A DNA stretch of 64,000 nucleotides from Microcoleus vaginatus PCC 9802 (GCA_022701275.1 CP031740.1:3793001-3857000), one strand, 5' to 3'. Shown: positions 45,144-55,998, counted from the stretch's first letter. The notes: generated by a model not told the origin, from the sequence alone. Made by a program: numbers and translations.

Positions 45144-46130
45144 ATGCTTTATTTAGAAAATCCGCTGCTCAAACTTTATCTAAATCTGATCGGATGGGTG
45201 GCCTTGGGATTTTTTCTCGGCCGCCTGCTACCACGAAGCTATTCTACATATTTAGCCAAGTTTCTTTTCTTCTTTGGCACGCCATTGAGCATTGTGGCTT
45301 TTATCCGCAGCGCCAATTTGTCGGGCGCTATTTGGAAGGCGCCGCTGATAGCTTGGGCGGCAATTCTAGCAGGTGGAGGACTCGCTTGGGTTTTGATAAA
45401 TTTCGGTGTCGGCGAGGAACGTTTCAAGACTCTTAATCCGATCGCCCAAAATAGCCCGGAACACACCAGCGCTTGGAGTTTGCCCACTCAAGGCAGCTTC
45501 TTATTGGCAACGATGGTTGGTAATACGGGTTTTTTAGGCATTCCCGTTACCTTGTCCTTATTAGGGTCGGAACACTTTGCCTGGGCGTTGTTTTACGACT
45601 TGCTAGGCACTACCATGGGAATCAATATACTGGGAGTTGCTATTGCTTCTCACTGCGGTAAAAGCGATCGGCGTCAGAGTTGGTTAAGTCCCCTGCGGGC
45701 AATTTTTCAGAATCCGGCACTGTGGGCTTTTGGTCTAGGATTTGTCTCGCGCAGCTTGCCGCTGTCGGCACAAATCGCAGAATTGTTAACAACAGGCGCT
45801 TGGACTGTAATTACTTTAGCTTTAATTACGATTGGGATGCAGTTGAGCAAGTTGAATTCCTTGCACAACCTCAAACCAGTTTTGGCTTGTCTGGCGATTA
45901 AAATGCTGTTAGTTCCCTTGGTAATTGGCACGGGATTAACGTTTTTTGGCATCGCGGGCGCGCCGCGACTTGTGCTAGTGCTGCAAATGGCAATGCCTCC
46001 TGCTTTTGGTACTACATTGTTGGCCGAAGCTTTCAATCTCGATCGCGAATTAGCCGTAACTGCGATCGGCCTCGGCTGCGTTAGTTTATTATTCACTATT
46101 CCAATATGGATGAGGCTATTTAATTTTTAA
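45144..46130 (+). CDS. AEC family (auxin efflux carrier-like) transporter
   Basis: 328 residues with about ten membrane segments. LATMVGNTGFLGIPVTLSLL is the conserved AEC motif (GNTGFLG-P), in the first half, and the second half repeats the fold with QMAMPPAFGTTLLAEAF. AEC permeases carry organic anions or amino acid derivatives by a secondary mechanism. Substrate unknown. It is a single gene, with promoter presumably in 44932-45143. Confidence 0.88.
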   Translation: MLYLENPLLKLYLNLIGWVALGFFLGRLLPRSYSTYLAKFLFFFGTPLSIVAFIRSANLSGAIWKAPLIAWAAILAGGGLAWVLINFGVGEERFKTLNPIAQNSPEHTSAWSLPTQGSFLLATMVGNTGFLGIPVTLSLLGSEHFAWALFYDLLGTTMGINILGVAIASHCGKSDRRQSWLSPLRAIFQNPALWAFGLGFVSRSLPLSAQIAELLTTGAWTVITLALITIGMQLSKLNSLHNLKPVLACLAIKMLLVPLVIGTGLTFFGIAGAPRLVLVLQMAMPPAFGTTLLAEAFNLDRELAVTAIGLGCVSLLFTIPIWMRLFNF

Positions 46131-46299
46131 TAAAAATAGGAATTACTCAGTTTTTAAACTACCTTACTTCAGTGATCGCCATCACAAACATTGAGCGATA
46201 TATGTCATATTGATTTAAAATAACTATTACGGGACTTGGAAACTGTATTGGCTTCTACTAATGGGGAAATAGCCCGCGGAGGGCGGGAAGAATAAAAGT

Positions 46300-49200
46300 A
46301 TGGCAAGTATAAATTTTACCTTGACAGGTTATCAAATTGTCGATCGCATTTACTCAGGAACTCGCACCCTGGTTTATCGAGCTTTCCGCAGTGGCGACAA
46401 ACAGCCCGTCGCCATCAAAGTGTTGCAGAGTCAGTATCCCACGTTCAGCGAACTGGTGCAATTTCGCAATCAGTACACGATCGCCAAAAACCTCAACTTG
46501 CCCGGGATCATCGAAACCTACAGTTTGGAACCCTACCAAAACAGCTATGCGCTGGTAATGGAAGACTTTGGGGGAATTCCTCTGAATGAATGGATGGAAC
46601 AAGGGGAAACTGCACCGAGTCTGAGCGAGTTTTTGCAAATGGCGATCGACCTGAGCGATACATTAGATATACTCTACCGCCACCGGATAATTCACAAAGA
46701 CATTAAACCAGCCAATATTTTAATTAATCCGCATACAAAACAAGTCAAACTCATTGACTTTAGTATTGCATCCTTGCTGCCCAGGGAAACTCAAAGCCTG
46801 ATGAATCCTAACGTACTGGAAGGAACACTCGGCTATTTGTCTCCCGAACAAACGGGAAGGATGAATCGGGGGATTGACTACCGGACAGACTTTTACTCTT
46901 TGGGCGTGACTTTTTACGGATTGCTGGCGGGACAATTGCCGTTTCAATCCAACGATGCGATGGAATTGGTACACTGTCATATTGCCAAGCAACCGCCATC
47001 ACTGCATGAAATCAATCCCGAAATCCCGCCGGTCCTCTCGGAGATTGTCAGCAAATTAATGGCAAAGAATGCCGAAGACCGCTATCAGAGTGCGTTGGGA
47101 CTGAAATTCGATTTAGAATTTTGTTGGAAGCAACTTGAAGAAAACGGTAGGATAGAGAGTTTTACGATCGCGCAGAGGGATGTGGGCGATCGCTTCCTCA
47201 TACCCGAAAAACTCTACGGTCGCGAAACCGAAGTTGCCGAATTACTGGCAGCATTCGATCGAGTAGCAGGTTTTTCCCAGCAGGCATCAGAACAGCGTGG
47301 AGGCTGTGAGTTAATGTTAGTCGCGGGTTTTTCTGGGATTGGGAAAACTGCAATTGTCAATGAAGTTCACAAACCAATTGCCCGCCAGCGCGGCTATTTC
47401 ATCAAAGGCAAATTCGACCAATTTAACCGCAACATTCCTTTCTCAGCTTTTGTCCAAGCATTTCGAGATTTAATGGGACAATTGTTGACCGCCAGTGACC
47501 AGCAGTTGAAAAATTGGCAAACTCAAATCTTGCAAGCAGTGGGCGATAACGGACAAGTCATTATTGAAGTAATCCCCGAACTCGAAAGAATTATTGGGCC
47601 ACAACCGCCCGCACTCGAATTATCAGGAACTGCGGCACAAAATCGGTTTGATTTGCTGTTTCAAAATTTTATTCGCGTGTTCACCAAACCAGAACATCCC
47701 CTGGTGATGTTTTTGGATGACTTGCAGTGGGCTGATTCCGCCTCGCTGCGGTTAATGCAACTGCTGGTTGCCGAGTCAGCAACGGGCTATTTATTAGTAA
47801 TTGGTGCCTACCGAGATAATGAAGTGTTTGCAGCACATCCGTTGATGCTGACACTCGATGCAATGGTAAAAGCTGGGGCCGCGGTGAATACTATTACGCT
47901 GGAACCGTTGAGTTCAGAAAGTCTAAATCATTTGGTTGCTGATACGCTCAATTGCGATCCATCTTGGGCAAGACCTTTGGCTGATTTGGCGGCACAAAAA
48001 ACTCAAGGAAATCCCTTTTTTGCAACGCAGTTTCTCAAAGCACTGCATCAGGATGGGCTGATTGAGTTTGACCGGGTTTCTGGTTATTGGCAGTGCGATA
48101 TTGTGCGAGTTCGGGAGGCAGCGCTGACGGATAATGTGGTCGAGTTTATGGCGTTGCAGTTGCAAAAATTGCCGCCAGCGACTCATAATGTGTTGAAGTT
48201 GGCTGCTTGTGTTGGGAATCAGTTTGATTTGGGGACTTTGGCAGTTGTCTCCCAGCAATTGGAAACGGAAACGGCGGCGGATTTGTGGAAGGCTTTGCAA
48301 GAGGGGTTAATCCTGCCTGAAAGTGAAGTCTACAAGTTTTATATGGGGCGAGAAAGACGGGAGGAGACCGAAAATTCGGAGGTGGTGAATTACAAGTTTT
48401 TGCACGATCGCGTTCAGCAAGCTGCCTATTCTTTAATTCCCGAACAAGAGCGATCGCGCGCTCACTATCAGATTGGACAATTGCTGATCCGGCAAATTTC
48501 ACCCGCAGCTATAGAAGAGCAAATTTTTTCAGTCGTCAATCAGTTGAATTATGGTATTGCGCTGATTGAAGACCAAACAGAACGCGATGAATTGGCACAA
48601 CTCAACCTCACGGCTTGCCGCAAAGCCAGAGGCGCTACTGCTTATCAAGCTGCTCGCGAGTATGCTGCGATCGGGCTAAATTTGCTTGGAGAGAGCGCTT
48701 GGCAACGACAGTACGAGATGACCTTGAACTTGCACGACATAGCCGCAGAAGTGGCTTCACTCTGTGGCGATTTTGACCAGATGAATCGGTGGATTGACAC
48801 TGTGATTCATCATACCAGAACTCCCCTAGAGCGAGTCAGCGTTTACATCGTCAAAATTCAGGCTTTATCGTCCCAGAACAAGTTTTTAGAAGCAATTGCT
48901 ATCGGTTTGTTGAGTCTCAAAGAATTAGGCGTTGAATTGCCAGATAGCGCTACATCAGAAGATATTCAGCAAGCAGTGCAGGAAGTTAATAGCTCGATCG
49001 GCGATCGACCGATTGAAGAGTTATTCGATCTGCCAGCGATGGTGGATACCCAAAAGCTTGCCGCGATGCAAGTGGCGGCAAGTATGGCATCAGTTTGTTA
49101 TCCGGTTGGTTCGTCTTTGTTTCCACTGGTGACTGCCTTACAGGTAAATTTATCTATCCAATATGGCAACAGTCGTACATCAGCTTATAGCTATAGTTTT

Positions 49201-51744
49201 TATGGGGTGATTCTCAACAACTTACTACAAGATGTGACGGTAGCCGATCAATTTTGCCGATTAGCTTATCGTCTTGCCAGTGGGCCGGATGCCAAAAATA
49301 TTCGCTCTGCAAGTTGTGTTGTGATCGCAGCTTTGTTGTACCATCGCAAATCGCATTTGCGGGAGACCCTCCCCATTTTTCAGGCAGGCTATCAAGCCGG
49401 ATTAGAAACAGGCAATCTAGAGTTTGTCGGGCATAATGGGCATGGATTTTGTCTAAATTCCTACTGGTGCGGTCAACCTTTGGCAGAACTTGAACCCCAA
49501 ATTCGGGCATACCGTCAGCAATTACTCGACCTCAACCAACTAGCGACGGCAAATTATTGTTCGATTTATTGGGAAACAACGCTGTTTTTATTGGGTAATC
49601 CAAACAAGTTTGAGATTTCCTTTGAACAGGAATGCTATGAGGAGAAGCTGGTTTCTCAGTCGCTTGCCACTAACGATTTGTACCGACTCTGCATCTTCTA
49701 TCTGTACAGGGTGACGTTGAGATTCCTGCTGGGAGACATTGCTGGGGCCTCCGCAGATGTCGATCGAGCAAGACAGTATATAGCCGGAAGCGTAGGAACT
49801 ACTTCCGAAGCTGGTTTATATTTCTATGACTCACTCATAGCCCTTGCCACTCCTGAGTCCGAGACAGAGTTAGAAACGCAGTGGCAACGAGTTCAGGAAA
49901 ATCAAAGGAAGTTGCAGCATTGGGCAGAACACGCCCCCATGAATTATTTGCATAAGTGGCAGTTGGTAGAAGCAGAGAAATACCGAGTTGCCAGACAGAG
50001 GGCAGAAGCTATTGAAATGTACGATCGCGCCATTTCTGGAGCGAAAGAAAACAAATATATCCAAGAAGAAGCCCTTGCTAACGAATTAGCAGCTAAATTC
50101 TACCTCGACTGGGGCAAAGAAAAAGTGGCGCAAGCCTATATGCAAGACGCCTACTACTGTTACGCTCACTGGGGCGCGAAAGCCAAAATCAATGACTTAG
50201 AAAAACGCTACCCCCAACTTCTTGCTCCCATATTGCAGGCAAGAGAAAATCGTTTTGGCATCAGCGAAACCCGCCTCCACACAATCAATAAATCGTCAGT
50301 TTTACATCAAACCTTGCACACAACTCTATCTAGCAGTAGCAGTATTTACGAAGCCCTCGATTTCGCGACTATTCTCAAAGCCTCCCAAACTCTATCAAGT
50401 GAAATTCAATTAGAAAAATTGCTGGCTGCACTGATGTCTGTGGTGATGGAAAATGCCGGGGCAACCAAAGCAGTTCTGCTGTTGGTTAAGGATGGGAATC
50501 TCGCCATCGAAGCTGTAGCTTCCTTCCATCAAGATGTCATCTCAATGTCTGTACCGCTGTCACCTAGCGACGAGGTTCCCGCTGCTGTGATTAACTATGT
50601 TAAGCGGACTTGGAAAACTGTGGTTTTGGATAATGCAGCAGTACAAAACGATTTTATTGCCGATCCGTATTTGATGCAGAAAAAGCCAAAAAGTGTGCTG
50701 TGTACCTCGATTTTAAATCAGGGTAAATTAATCGGGTTGCTATATCTGGAAAATCACTTGACAGTTGCTGCATTTACAGACGATCGCACTGAAGTCATCC
50801 AACTTTTGTGCGTCCAAGCCGCTATCTCTCTAGAAAATGCCCGCTTGTACCGACAATCTCAAGCTTATGCAAAAGAATTAGAGCGATCGCTCTTTGATTT
50901 GCAGCAAGCACAGTTACAGATCGTGCAAAGCGAAAAAATGTCCACCTTGGGCAATCTAGTCACAGGAATAGCCCACGAAATAAATAATCCTGTCGGCTTT
51001 ATTAGCGGCAATATTGAGGAAGCAACGACCACGATCAAAGATGTGATTGGTCACTTAAAATTATATCAAGAAAAACTGCCAAATCCAGGCGAGGAAATTG
51101 AAGAAGATGCTGAGGATATTGATTTAGAGTATGCCTTAGAAGATTTGCCAAAGATGCTGTTGTCGATGAAAGTGGGGTGCGATCGCATTCGCGGCATTAG
51201 CACCAGCCTCCGCACTTTCTCCAGAGCCGATAAAGACTACAAAGTTCCGTTTAATATCCATGAGGGCATTGACAGCACCATCTTGATTTTGAAACACCGA
51301 CTCAAAGCCAACGAACATCATCCCGCCATCGAAGTCGTCACAGACTACGGCAATCTCCCCCCCATCGAATGCTTTCCCGGTCAACTGAACCAAGTCTTTA
51401 TGAACCTGCTTGCTAACGCGATCGATGCCCTAGAAGAATCAAACCAAGGACGCAGTTTGGAGGCAATTAAAGCAGATCCACACTGTATCACAGTTCGTAC
51501 CAGTCTGTCGGGCGATCGGCACATCAAAATTCAGATTGCCGATAACGGTGCGGGCATGACAGAAGCCGTGAAACAGCGGATTTTTGACCATTTGTTCACA
51601 ACGAAGGCAGTAGGAAAAGGCACTGGGTTAGGATTGGCGATCGCCCGCCAGATTGTAGTCGAAACCCACGGCGGAACAATTAATGTGAATTCTACCTTGG
51701 GGGGAGGAAGTGAATTTGAGATAGTGTTACCTATTACCGAATAA
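46300..51744 (+). CDS. Trifunctional Ser/Thr kinase-AAA ATPase-histidine kinase (HstK-like)
   Basis: 1,814 residues. A Ser/Thr kinase domain (about 1-270) has the VAIKVL Lys, the HKDIKPANIL catalytic loop (about 131) and IDFSIAS in place of the usual DFG. An AAA/STAND ATPase follows (Walker A GFSGIGKTA about 344-352; MFLDDLQWAD). Then come a helical TPR-like region (about 750-1330), GAF (about 1370-1520) and a histidine kinase with H box GIAHEINNP (about 1558-1566), N box NLLANAIDAL and GTGLGLAIA. This order is the one of cyanobacterial HstK-type proteins. Expected to sense a small molecule via GAF and act in phosphorelay. No response regulator is adjacent. Confidence 0.92.
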   Translation: MASINFTLTGYQIVDRIYSGTRTLVYRAFRSGDKQPVAIKVLQSQYPTFSELVQFRNQYTIAKNLNLPGIIETYSLEPYQNSYALVMEDFGGIPLNEWMEQGETAPSLSEFLQMAIDLSDTLDILYRHRIIHKDIKPANILINPHTKQVKLIDFSIASLLPRETQSLMNPNVLEGTLGYLSPEQTGRMNRGIDYRTDFYSLGVTFYGLLAGQLPFQSNDAMELVHCHIAKQPPSLHEINPEIPPVLSEIVSKLMAKNAEDRYQSALGLKFDLEFCWKQLEENGRIESFTIAQRDVGDRFLIPEKLYGRETEVAELLAAFDRVAGFSQQASEQRGGCELMLVAGFSGIGKTAIVNEVHKPIARQRGYFIKGKFDQFNRNIPFSAFVQAFRDLMGQLLTASDQQLKNWQTQILQAVGDNGQVIIEVIPELERIIGPQPPALELSGTAAQNRFDLLFQNFIRVFTKPEHPLVMFLDDLQWADSASLRLMQLLVAESATGYLLVIGAYRDNEVFAAHPLMLTLDAMVKAGAAVNTITLEPLSSESLNHLVADTLNCDPSWARPLADLAAQKTQGNPFFATQFLKALHQDGLIEFDRVSGYWQCDIVRVREAALTDNVVEFMALQLQKLPPATHNVLKLAACVGNQFDLGTLAVVSQQLETETAADLWKALQEGLILPESEVYKFYMGRERREETENSEVVNYKFLHDRVQQAAYSLIPEQERSRAHYQIGQLLIRQISPAAIEEQIFSVVNQLNYGIALIEDQTERDELAQLNLTACRKARGATAYQAAREYAAIGLNLLGESAWQRQYEMTLNLHDIAAEVASLCGDFDQMNRWIDTVIHHTRTPLERVSVYIVKIQALSSQNKFLEAIAIGLLSLKELGVELPDSATSEDIQQAVQEVNSSIGDRPIEELFDLPAMVDTQKLAAMQVAASMASVCYPVGSSLFPLVTALQVNLSIQYGNSRTSAYSYSFYGVILNNLLQDVTVADQFCRLAYRLASGPDAKNIRSASCVVIAALLYHRKSHLRETLPIFQAGYQAGLETGNLEFVGHNGHGFCLNSYWCGQPLAELEPQIRAYRQQLLDLNQLATANYCSIYWETTLFLLGNPNKFEISFEQECYEEKLVSQSLATNDLYRLCIFYLYRVTLRFLLGDIAGASADVDRARQYIAGSVGTTSEAGLYFYDSLIALATPESETELETQWQRVQENQRKLQHWAEHAPMNYLHKWQLVEAEKYRVARQRAEAIEMYDRAISGAKENKYIQEEALANELAAKFYLDWGKEKVAQAYMQDAYYCYAHWGAKAKINDLEKRYPQLLAPILQARENRFGISETRLHTINKSSVLHQTLHTTLSSSSSIYEALDFATILKASQTLSSEIQLEKLLAALMSVVMENAGATKAVLLLVKDGNLAIEAVASFHQDVISMSVPLSPSDEVPAAVINYVKRTWKTVVLDNAAVQNDFIADPYLMQKKPKSVLCTSILNQGKLIGLLYLENHLTVAAFTDDRTEVIQLLCVQAAISLENARLYRQSQAYAKELERSLFDLQQAQLQIVQSEKMSTLGNLVTGIAHEINNPVGFISGNIEEATTTIKDVIGHLKLYQEKLPNPGEEIEEDAEDIDLEYALEDLPKMLLSMKVGCDRIRGISTSLRTFSRADKDYKVPFNIHEGIDSTILILKHRLKANEHHPAIEVVTDYGNLPPIECFPGQLNQVFMNLLANAIDALEESNQGRSLEAIKADPHCITVRTSLSGDRHIKIQIADNGAGMTEAVKQRIFDHLFTTKAVGKGTGLGLAIARQIVVETHGGTINVNSTLGGGSEFEIVLPITE

Positions 51745-52183
51745 AAGTAGAAGACATTTGTTATACCATTTTAGAAGTGAAAAAGTGAAAACTTTGGAAT
51801 GACAGATAACCTAAGGATTTGGAGCTAACATACACTTGCATTCTTGTTTCAAAGTGCTAAAAGAAGAAAAATTTTGAGAATGAGGAAAAAGGAAAAAGGT
51901 TATTCATTTTTCATTCTTCCTCATTTCGTTTGTCTAGTTTGACTTCCTTAAGTGCGATCGACTAATTTCTATTTGAAAAAATCCCGACTAACTAAATTAG
52001 ATTGCCGATCGGGCATTATACCAGCCCCGATCGCAACTGCGGACACGAGCAAAACTTCCCGCGCCCCATGCCAGATTGCCAAAATCTCAACTATGCTAAC
52101 CTAGGCAAGCAGCAATCCCTTGTCACGAAGGCGATTAACCTAATTTCAAACAATTTATTTTATTGAGGACCGGTGTATCCCGT
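51745..52183. other. Intergenic region upstream of second RTX gene
   Basis: AT-rich, with TTCATTTTTCATTCTTCC-like and AAAAAGGAAAAAGG low-complexity pieces around 51880-51930. No gene or RNA was recognised. Confidence 0.45.
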
Positions 52184-53863
52184 ATGGCAAACCTGATCGG
52201 CACAGACAGCAACGACTTTATTCTAGGAACTCCGCTGAGCGATCGAATTCGCGCCTTAGATGGCGATGACACGCCCCTAGGTGCGGGAGGAGATGACACC
52301 CTAGAGGGCGACGCCGGCAACGACCAGCTTCTTGGAGCTGACGGAGCAGATTCGCTGATTGGCGGTGAAGGAAATGACGAACTCATTGGCAACCAAGGTC
52401 GCGATTTTGCTTCCGGCGGGAACGGCGATGACTCGATTCGCGGCGGTTTGGGCAACGACATCCTCGAAGGCAACGACGGGATAGACAGCGTGGTGGGAGA
52501 CGCTGGGGACGACTTAGTTTTTGGCAACGGAGACTTTGATGTGATTGCCGGCGGTACTGGCAACGACACGCTCACAGGGAATGACGGCGACGATTCGGTG
52601 TTCGGGAATGCTGATGATGACTTTCTCTACGGGAATTTTGGGAACGATTCTCTCAACGGCGGTAGTGGCAGCGATCAAATGTTGGGCGGTGAGGGCAACG
52701 ATTACTTTAGCGCCAGCGACGGCGACGACACTTTGTACGGCAATGCCGACAACGATTCGCTCTTCGGAGATGCTGGTAATGACCAGATCTTCGGTGGGAA
52801 GGCTAACGATACAGCTTTTGGCGGCAGCGGTTCCGATACCCTTCGCGGCGATGAAGGCGACGACTCGGTACTGGGAGATGAAGGTAATGACTTCCTGTTT
52901 GGCGGCAAAGCTAATGATGCTCTCGACGGCGGTTTTGGCGATGACTCTTTGGCCGGAGGTATCGGCGACGATACAATTTTGGGCAGTTTCGGCAATGACA
53001 ATTTATTTGGGGCAGAGGGTAATGATTCTCTGATCGGAGGTGAGGGTTCGGATACTCTGACGGGCGGTAGCGGCAGTGATGTCTTTGGATTGGGAGCTGG
53101 GCCTGGCAGTTTGGCTTTAATTACTGATTACAATGAGGCAGAGGATTTCTTTGGACTGCCGAGCAATTTATCTTTCGCTCAACTGGAAGTTCGGCAAGGT
53201 AACGGTGCAAATCTCAGGGATACAGTCATTACGATCGACGGCAAGCTTTTAGCAATTTTGACAGACACTCCGGCGGCGCTGCTCGATGCCAATGATTTTA
53301 TCGCTGTGACTGGGACGGTTCCCCCCAGACCAACCACAATTACAACTACAACTACAGTTACAACCACAATTACAGATCCAACTGCGACGCCGACTCCGAC
53401 TCCGGCTCCAACTCCAACTCCGACTCCAACTCCGACTCCAACTCCGACTCCAACTCCAACTCCAACTCCAACTCCAACTCCAACTCCAACTCCGACTCCA
53501 ACTCCAACTCCAACTCCAACTCCCACAGCAGCACCGACTCCAACTCCCACAGCAGCACCGACTCCAACTCCCACAGCAGCACCGACGCCGACTCCCACAG
53601 CAGCACCGACGCCGACTCCCACAGCAGCACCGACTCCAACTCCCACAGCAGCACCGACGCCGACTCCCACAGCAGCACCGACTCCGACGCCGACTGCTTC
53701 GAGGATTCCGATGCCGCCGACAGTTAGCGTGCCTGATTCGCCTCTGCTGTCAATTAGTTCGATCCCCCCGACTCCCGGACTATTGCCAATGCCCGGCCAG
53801 ACGCCGATATTCCCGACGGTGCCGAACCCGATACCCTTAGCTCCTACACCTTTTGGGTTCTAG
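52184..53863 (+). CDS. RTX protein with Pro-Thr-rich C-terminal tract
   Basis: 559 residues from ATG 52184; the longer frame from TTG 52163 adds only seven residues. About residues 10-300 consist of RTX nonapeptides (for example [27 protein letters not shown]) that should bind calcium and suit type I secretion. After a short globular part (300-380), residues about 395-505 form a Thr-Pro dipeptide tract and seven [12 protein letters not shown] units, followed by a Pro-rich end. The usual RTX C-terminal secretion region is thus displaced or replaced. Such tracts are extended and often glycosylated or wall-spanning (inference). Confidence 0.85.
   Translation: MANLIGTDSNDFILGTPLSDRIRALDGDDTPLGAGGDDTLEGDAGNDQLLGADGADSLIGGEGNDELIGNQGRDFASGGNGDDSIRGGLGNDILEGNDGIDSVVGDAGDDLVFGNGDFDVIAGGTGNDTLTGNDGDDSVFGNADDDFLYGNFGNDSLNGGSGSDQMLGGEGNDYFSASDGDDTLYGNADNDSLFGDAGNDQIFGGKANDTAFGGSGSDTLRGDEGDDSVLGDEGNDFLFGGKANDALDGGFGDDSLAGGIGDDTILGSFGNDNLFGAEGNDSLIGGEGSDTLTGGSGSDVFGLGAGPGSLALITDYNEAEDFFGLPSNLSFAQLEVRQGNGANLRDTVITIDGKLLAILTDTPAALLDANDFIAVTGTVPPRPTTITTTTTVTTTITDPTATPTPTPAPTPTPTPTPTPTPTPTPTPTPTPTPTPTPTPTPTPTPTPTAAPTPTPTAAPTPTPTAAPTPTPTAAPTPTPTAAPTPTPTAAPTPTPTAAPTPTPTASRIPMPPTVSVPDSPLLSISSIPPTPGLLPMPGQTPIFPTVPNPIPLAPTPFGF
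53390..53698. repeat. Pro-Thr codon repeat array within the RTX gene
   Basis: ACTCCAACT-type hexamers (53397-53525) are followed by seven copies of a 24-base unit ending CCCACAGCAGCACCG (53520-53685). The copies are nearly identical, so expansion and contraction by slippage is likely. The 24-base unit keeps the reading frame at any copy number. Confidence 0.8.
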
Positions 53864-53882
53864 GCGCGATCGCGCAGCTCAG

Positions 53883-53930
53883 TTATGAGTTTGTGAGTTT
53901 TACATAAACTCATAACTCATAACTCATAAC
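53883..53930. repeat. ATGAGTT-type inverted and tandem repeat
   Basis: AGTTATGAGTTTG and AAACTCATAACTCATAACT flank a short spacer just downstream of the RTX stop. It can fold but lacks a T-run. Confidence 0.5.
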
Positions 53931-54292
53931 TATTTAACGTCCTGAGGAGTTTCGGTCGAGTCTTGTGGCGACTCGGCTGGAGAATCTTCTACAGGAGATA
54001 ATTGTTGGGTGTACCCCAAGAGCGATCGAAGTTTCATGCGGTGGATGTAAGGCCAGCCGCCATTGGCTTCAATATTCCTGAGCAGTTTGTAAAGTGCTTG
54101 GCGGTTGTCGGGAAAAGACGCTTGAAACAAACCGTCGCGAATTTCCCGGTGCGAAGCTTCCAGCCTCCGCAGCAGGGCCAAAAGCAGCAGACTGTCTCCC
54201 TGACAACTTTCGGCTAAAGTCCGAATCGCCTCTGTCAGCGATTGCATTTGAGACTGCAACTTTTCTGACTCTAAATCTTTGCCGTTGTCCAT
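53930..54292 (-). CDS. Conserved cyanobacterial hypothetical protein
   Basis: 120 residues, acidic and helical. The middle, DSLLLLALLRRLEASHREIR followed by DGLFQASFPDNRQALYKLLR and NGGWPYIHRMKLRSLL, looks conserved. The end is a disordered Pro/Asp/Ser tail. No known domain and no membrane segment. Convergent with the RTX gene. Confidence 0.7.
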   Translation of the reverse strand: MDNGKDLESEKLQSQMQSLTEAIRTLAESCQGDSLLLLALLRRLEASHREIRDGLFQASFPDNRQALYKLLRNIEANGGWPYIHRMKLRSLLGYTQQLSPVEDSPAESPQDSTETPQDVK

Positions 54293-54693
54293 ACCGCTGC
54301 TTCCTTTGAAATCTACAAGGCCTTTGTCCCCAGCCTTTTGGTCAACCGACTAATCGAGCTAGTCGCGATCGCCATTCGGGGTCATAAGCAAAGTAACTTA
54401 AGTAGGTTGACTTAAGCAATATTAATTTGCAGTCCAAGTCAGGAAAAGAGCACCACCCGTCGTACCATGTGTATTGGGCTGCGATCCGAACATGATTGAG
54501 AAATCATAAGTTCATGCTTATTTTTACGGCGCACTAGCTTGATTTTTGGAGTCAATGCCGGTGTCTGTGAAGCGAGCGATCTGGATCTAAATGCTGCCCT
54601 AAGCGCTGGCCTAGCCTGCCGGCGGGCAATTATATTTTGCTCGAAGTAGGGCTTTTTCTTAATATAATCCGATGTTGGATATTGAGGTTGGCA
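54293..54693. promoter_or_regulatory. Upstream region of psbO
   Basis: A TATAAT hexamer at 54663-54668, about 25 bases before the psbO ATG, is a good -10 candidate; TTGCTC at 54637-54642 is a weak -35 with a long 20-base spacer. GAGGTTGG at 54685 is the ribosome binding site. The rest of the 400-base gap shows no gene. Confidence 0.4.
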
Positions 54694-55536
54694 ATGAAAT
54701 ATCGTGCTTTAATTGTTGCACTTTTAGCATTTTGCATGAGTGCGCTGGTTGCTTGTTCTTCTGCTTCTGACACGACGGTGGCGACTACCGAGTTGCTCAC
54801 CTACGACGAGATTAGAGGTACTGGCTTGGCTAATAACTGCCCTAGCTTGGCAGAAACTTCTCGGGGTTCGATCCCCATCGAAGCGGGTGGCACCTATAAA
54901 CTGAGTGGTTTGTGTTTGCAGCCCACAACTTATTTTGTCAAGGAAGAACCAGCAAACAAACGCCAAGAAGCGGAATTTGTGCCTGGTAAATTGCTGACGC
55001 GGTTCACCTCGAGCATTGACCAAGTTCAAGGTACGCTCAAGGTGGGTAATGACGGGACTCTGACTTTCAAAGAAGAGGACGGCTTGGACTTTCAAGCAAT
55101 TACGATTCAATTACCGGGCGGAGAGCAAGTACCTTTCTTGTTCACTATTAAAGAACTGGTAGCCAGTTCCGAGCCCGGAGTGGTTGCTATCAATACTTCC
55201 ACCGATTTGAGAGGGGAGTTTAACGTTCCTTCTTACCGCAGCGCAGGCTTTTTAGACCCTAAAGGTCGCGGGGTAGCGACTGGGTATGACAATGCTGTAG
55301 CGCTTCCGGCTTCTGACAATTCCAAACGTGTGCGGGCTAATGTTAAGGTAGCTGACACCAGCACCAAAGCTGGCAAAATTTCTCTCCAAGTTGCTAAAGT
55401 CAACAGCGCCACTGGCGAAATCGGCGGAATTTTTGAGAGTACGCAGCCTTCTGATACTGATTTGGGAGCTAGACCCGCTCTGGACGTGAAAATTCGGGGT
55501 TTGTTTTACGCTCGCATTGAGCCTTCTGTCTCGTAA
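54694..55536 (+). CDS. psbO: Photosystem II manganese-stabilising protein PsbO
   Basis: 280 residues from ATG 54694 (RBS present; the frame from 54637 is an upstream extension). The signal peptide (about 1-26) has the sequence SALVACSSAS, so a lipobox-like L-V-A-C is present. The mature protein has LLTYDEIRGTGLANNCP, the CLQPTTYFVKEEPANKRQEA motif, VPSYRSAGFLDPKGRG and the C-terminal IRGLFYARIEP, all hallmarks of PsbO. The two disulfide Cys (LANNC and LSGLC) are present. PsbO sits on the lumen side of photosystem II and stabilises the Mn4CaO5 cluster. Confidence 0.96.
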   Translation: MKYRALIVALLAFCMSALVACSSASDTTVATTELLTYDEIRGTGLANNCPSLAETSRGSIPIEAGGTYKLSGLCLQPTTYFVKEEPANKRQEAEFVPGKLLTRFTSSIDQVQGTLKVGNDGTLTFKEEDGLDFQAITIQLPGGEQVPFLFTIKELVASSEPGVVAINTSTDLRGEFNVPSYRSAGFLDPKGRGVATGYDNAVALPASDNSKRVRANVKVADTSTKAGKISLQVAKVNSATGEIGGIFESTQPSDTDLGARPALDVKIRGLFYARIEPSVS

Positions 55537-55998
55537 AATTGGCTTTCTGGATCGATCGAACTTGAGTAGTTTTTTATCCTAAAGGTACTGCTCGCTCTTC
55601 ATTAGCCAACAGTCTTGAGCAACATAACTTAGGACTGTTGACTAATGACTAAATTTATGATTGAATTGTGGTGATTGGCAAGTTATGAAGTTTGGATTTT
55701 TTATTAATTAAAGTATTGTAGTCAAAGCGCTTTCAGCTTATAATATATTTTTAAAAAAACCTGGTTAAATTGGGGATTGTGCTCAAGGCCTTCTACCTGG
55801 TAAAAGTCTGCCTTATGCCGAAAACCTTCTGATAATCCCGCTAAATCCGTTCACGATCCGAAAGTTAAACTGGTGTGTCCGGTATCACACCTATTAAGTG
55901 CTAGGATTACACTAGCTAAAAGTGAATTGTTTTAGACTAGATAAGAAGCTAGATCTAAAGCAACCTCAGTCCTCTGCTCTACCAACCCTTATGTCACC
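55537..55998. other. Intergenic region between psbO and sigF
   Basis: 462 bases, AT-rich, with CAACAGTC-type repeat traces near 55603-55650. It should hold the sigF promoter. No RNA gene was recognised. Confidence 0.45.

Noticed and set aside
53179..53670. 163-codon minus-strand frame of Val-Gly repeats
   Set aside because: It is the mirror of the Pro-Thr tract of the RTX gene, with no independent evidence.
53520..53690. 24-base repeats as a possible CRISPR array
   Set aside because: Copies are directly adjacent, contain no unique spacers and encode an in-frame protein repeat.
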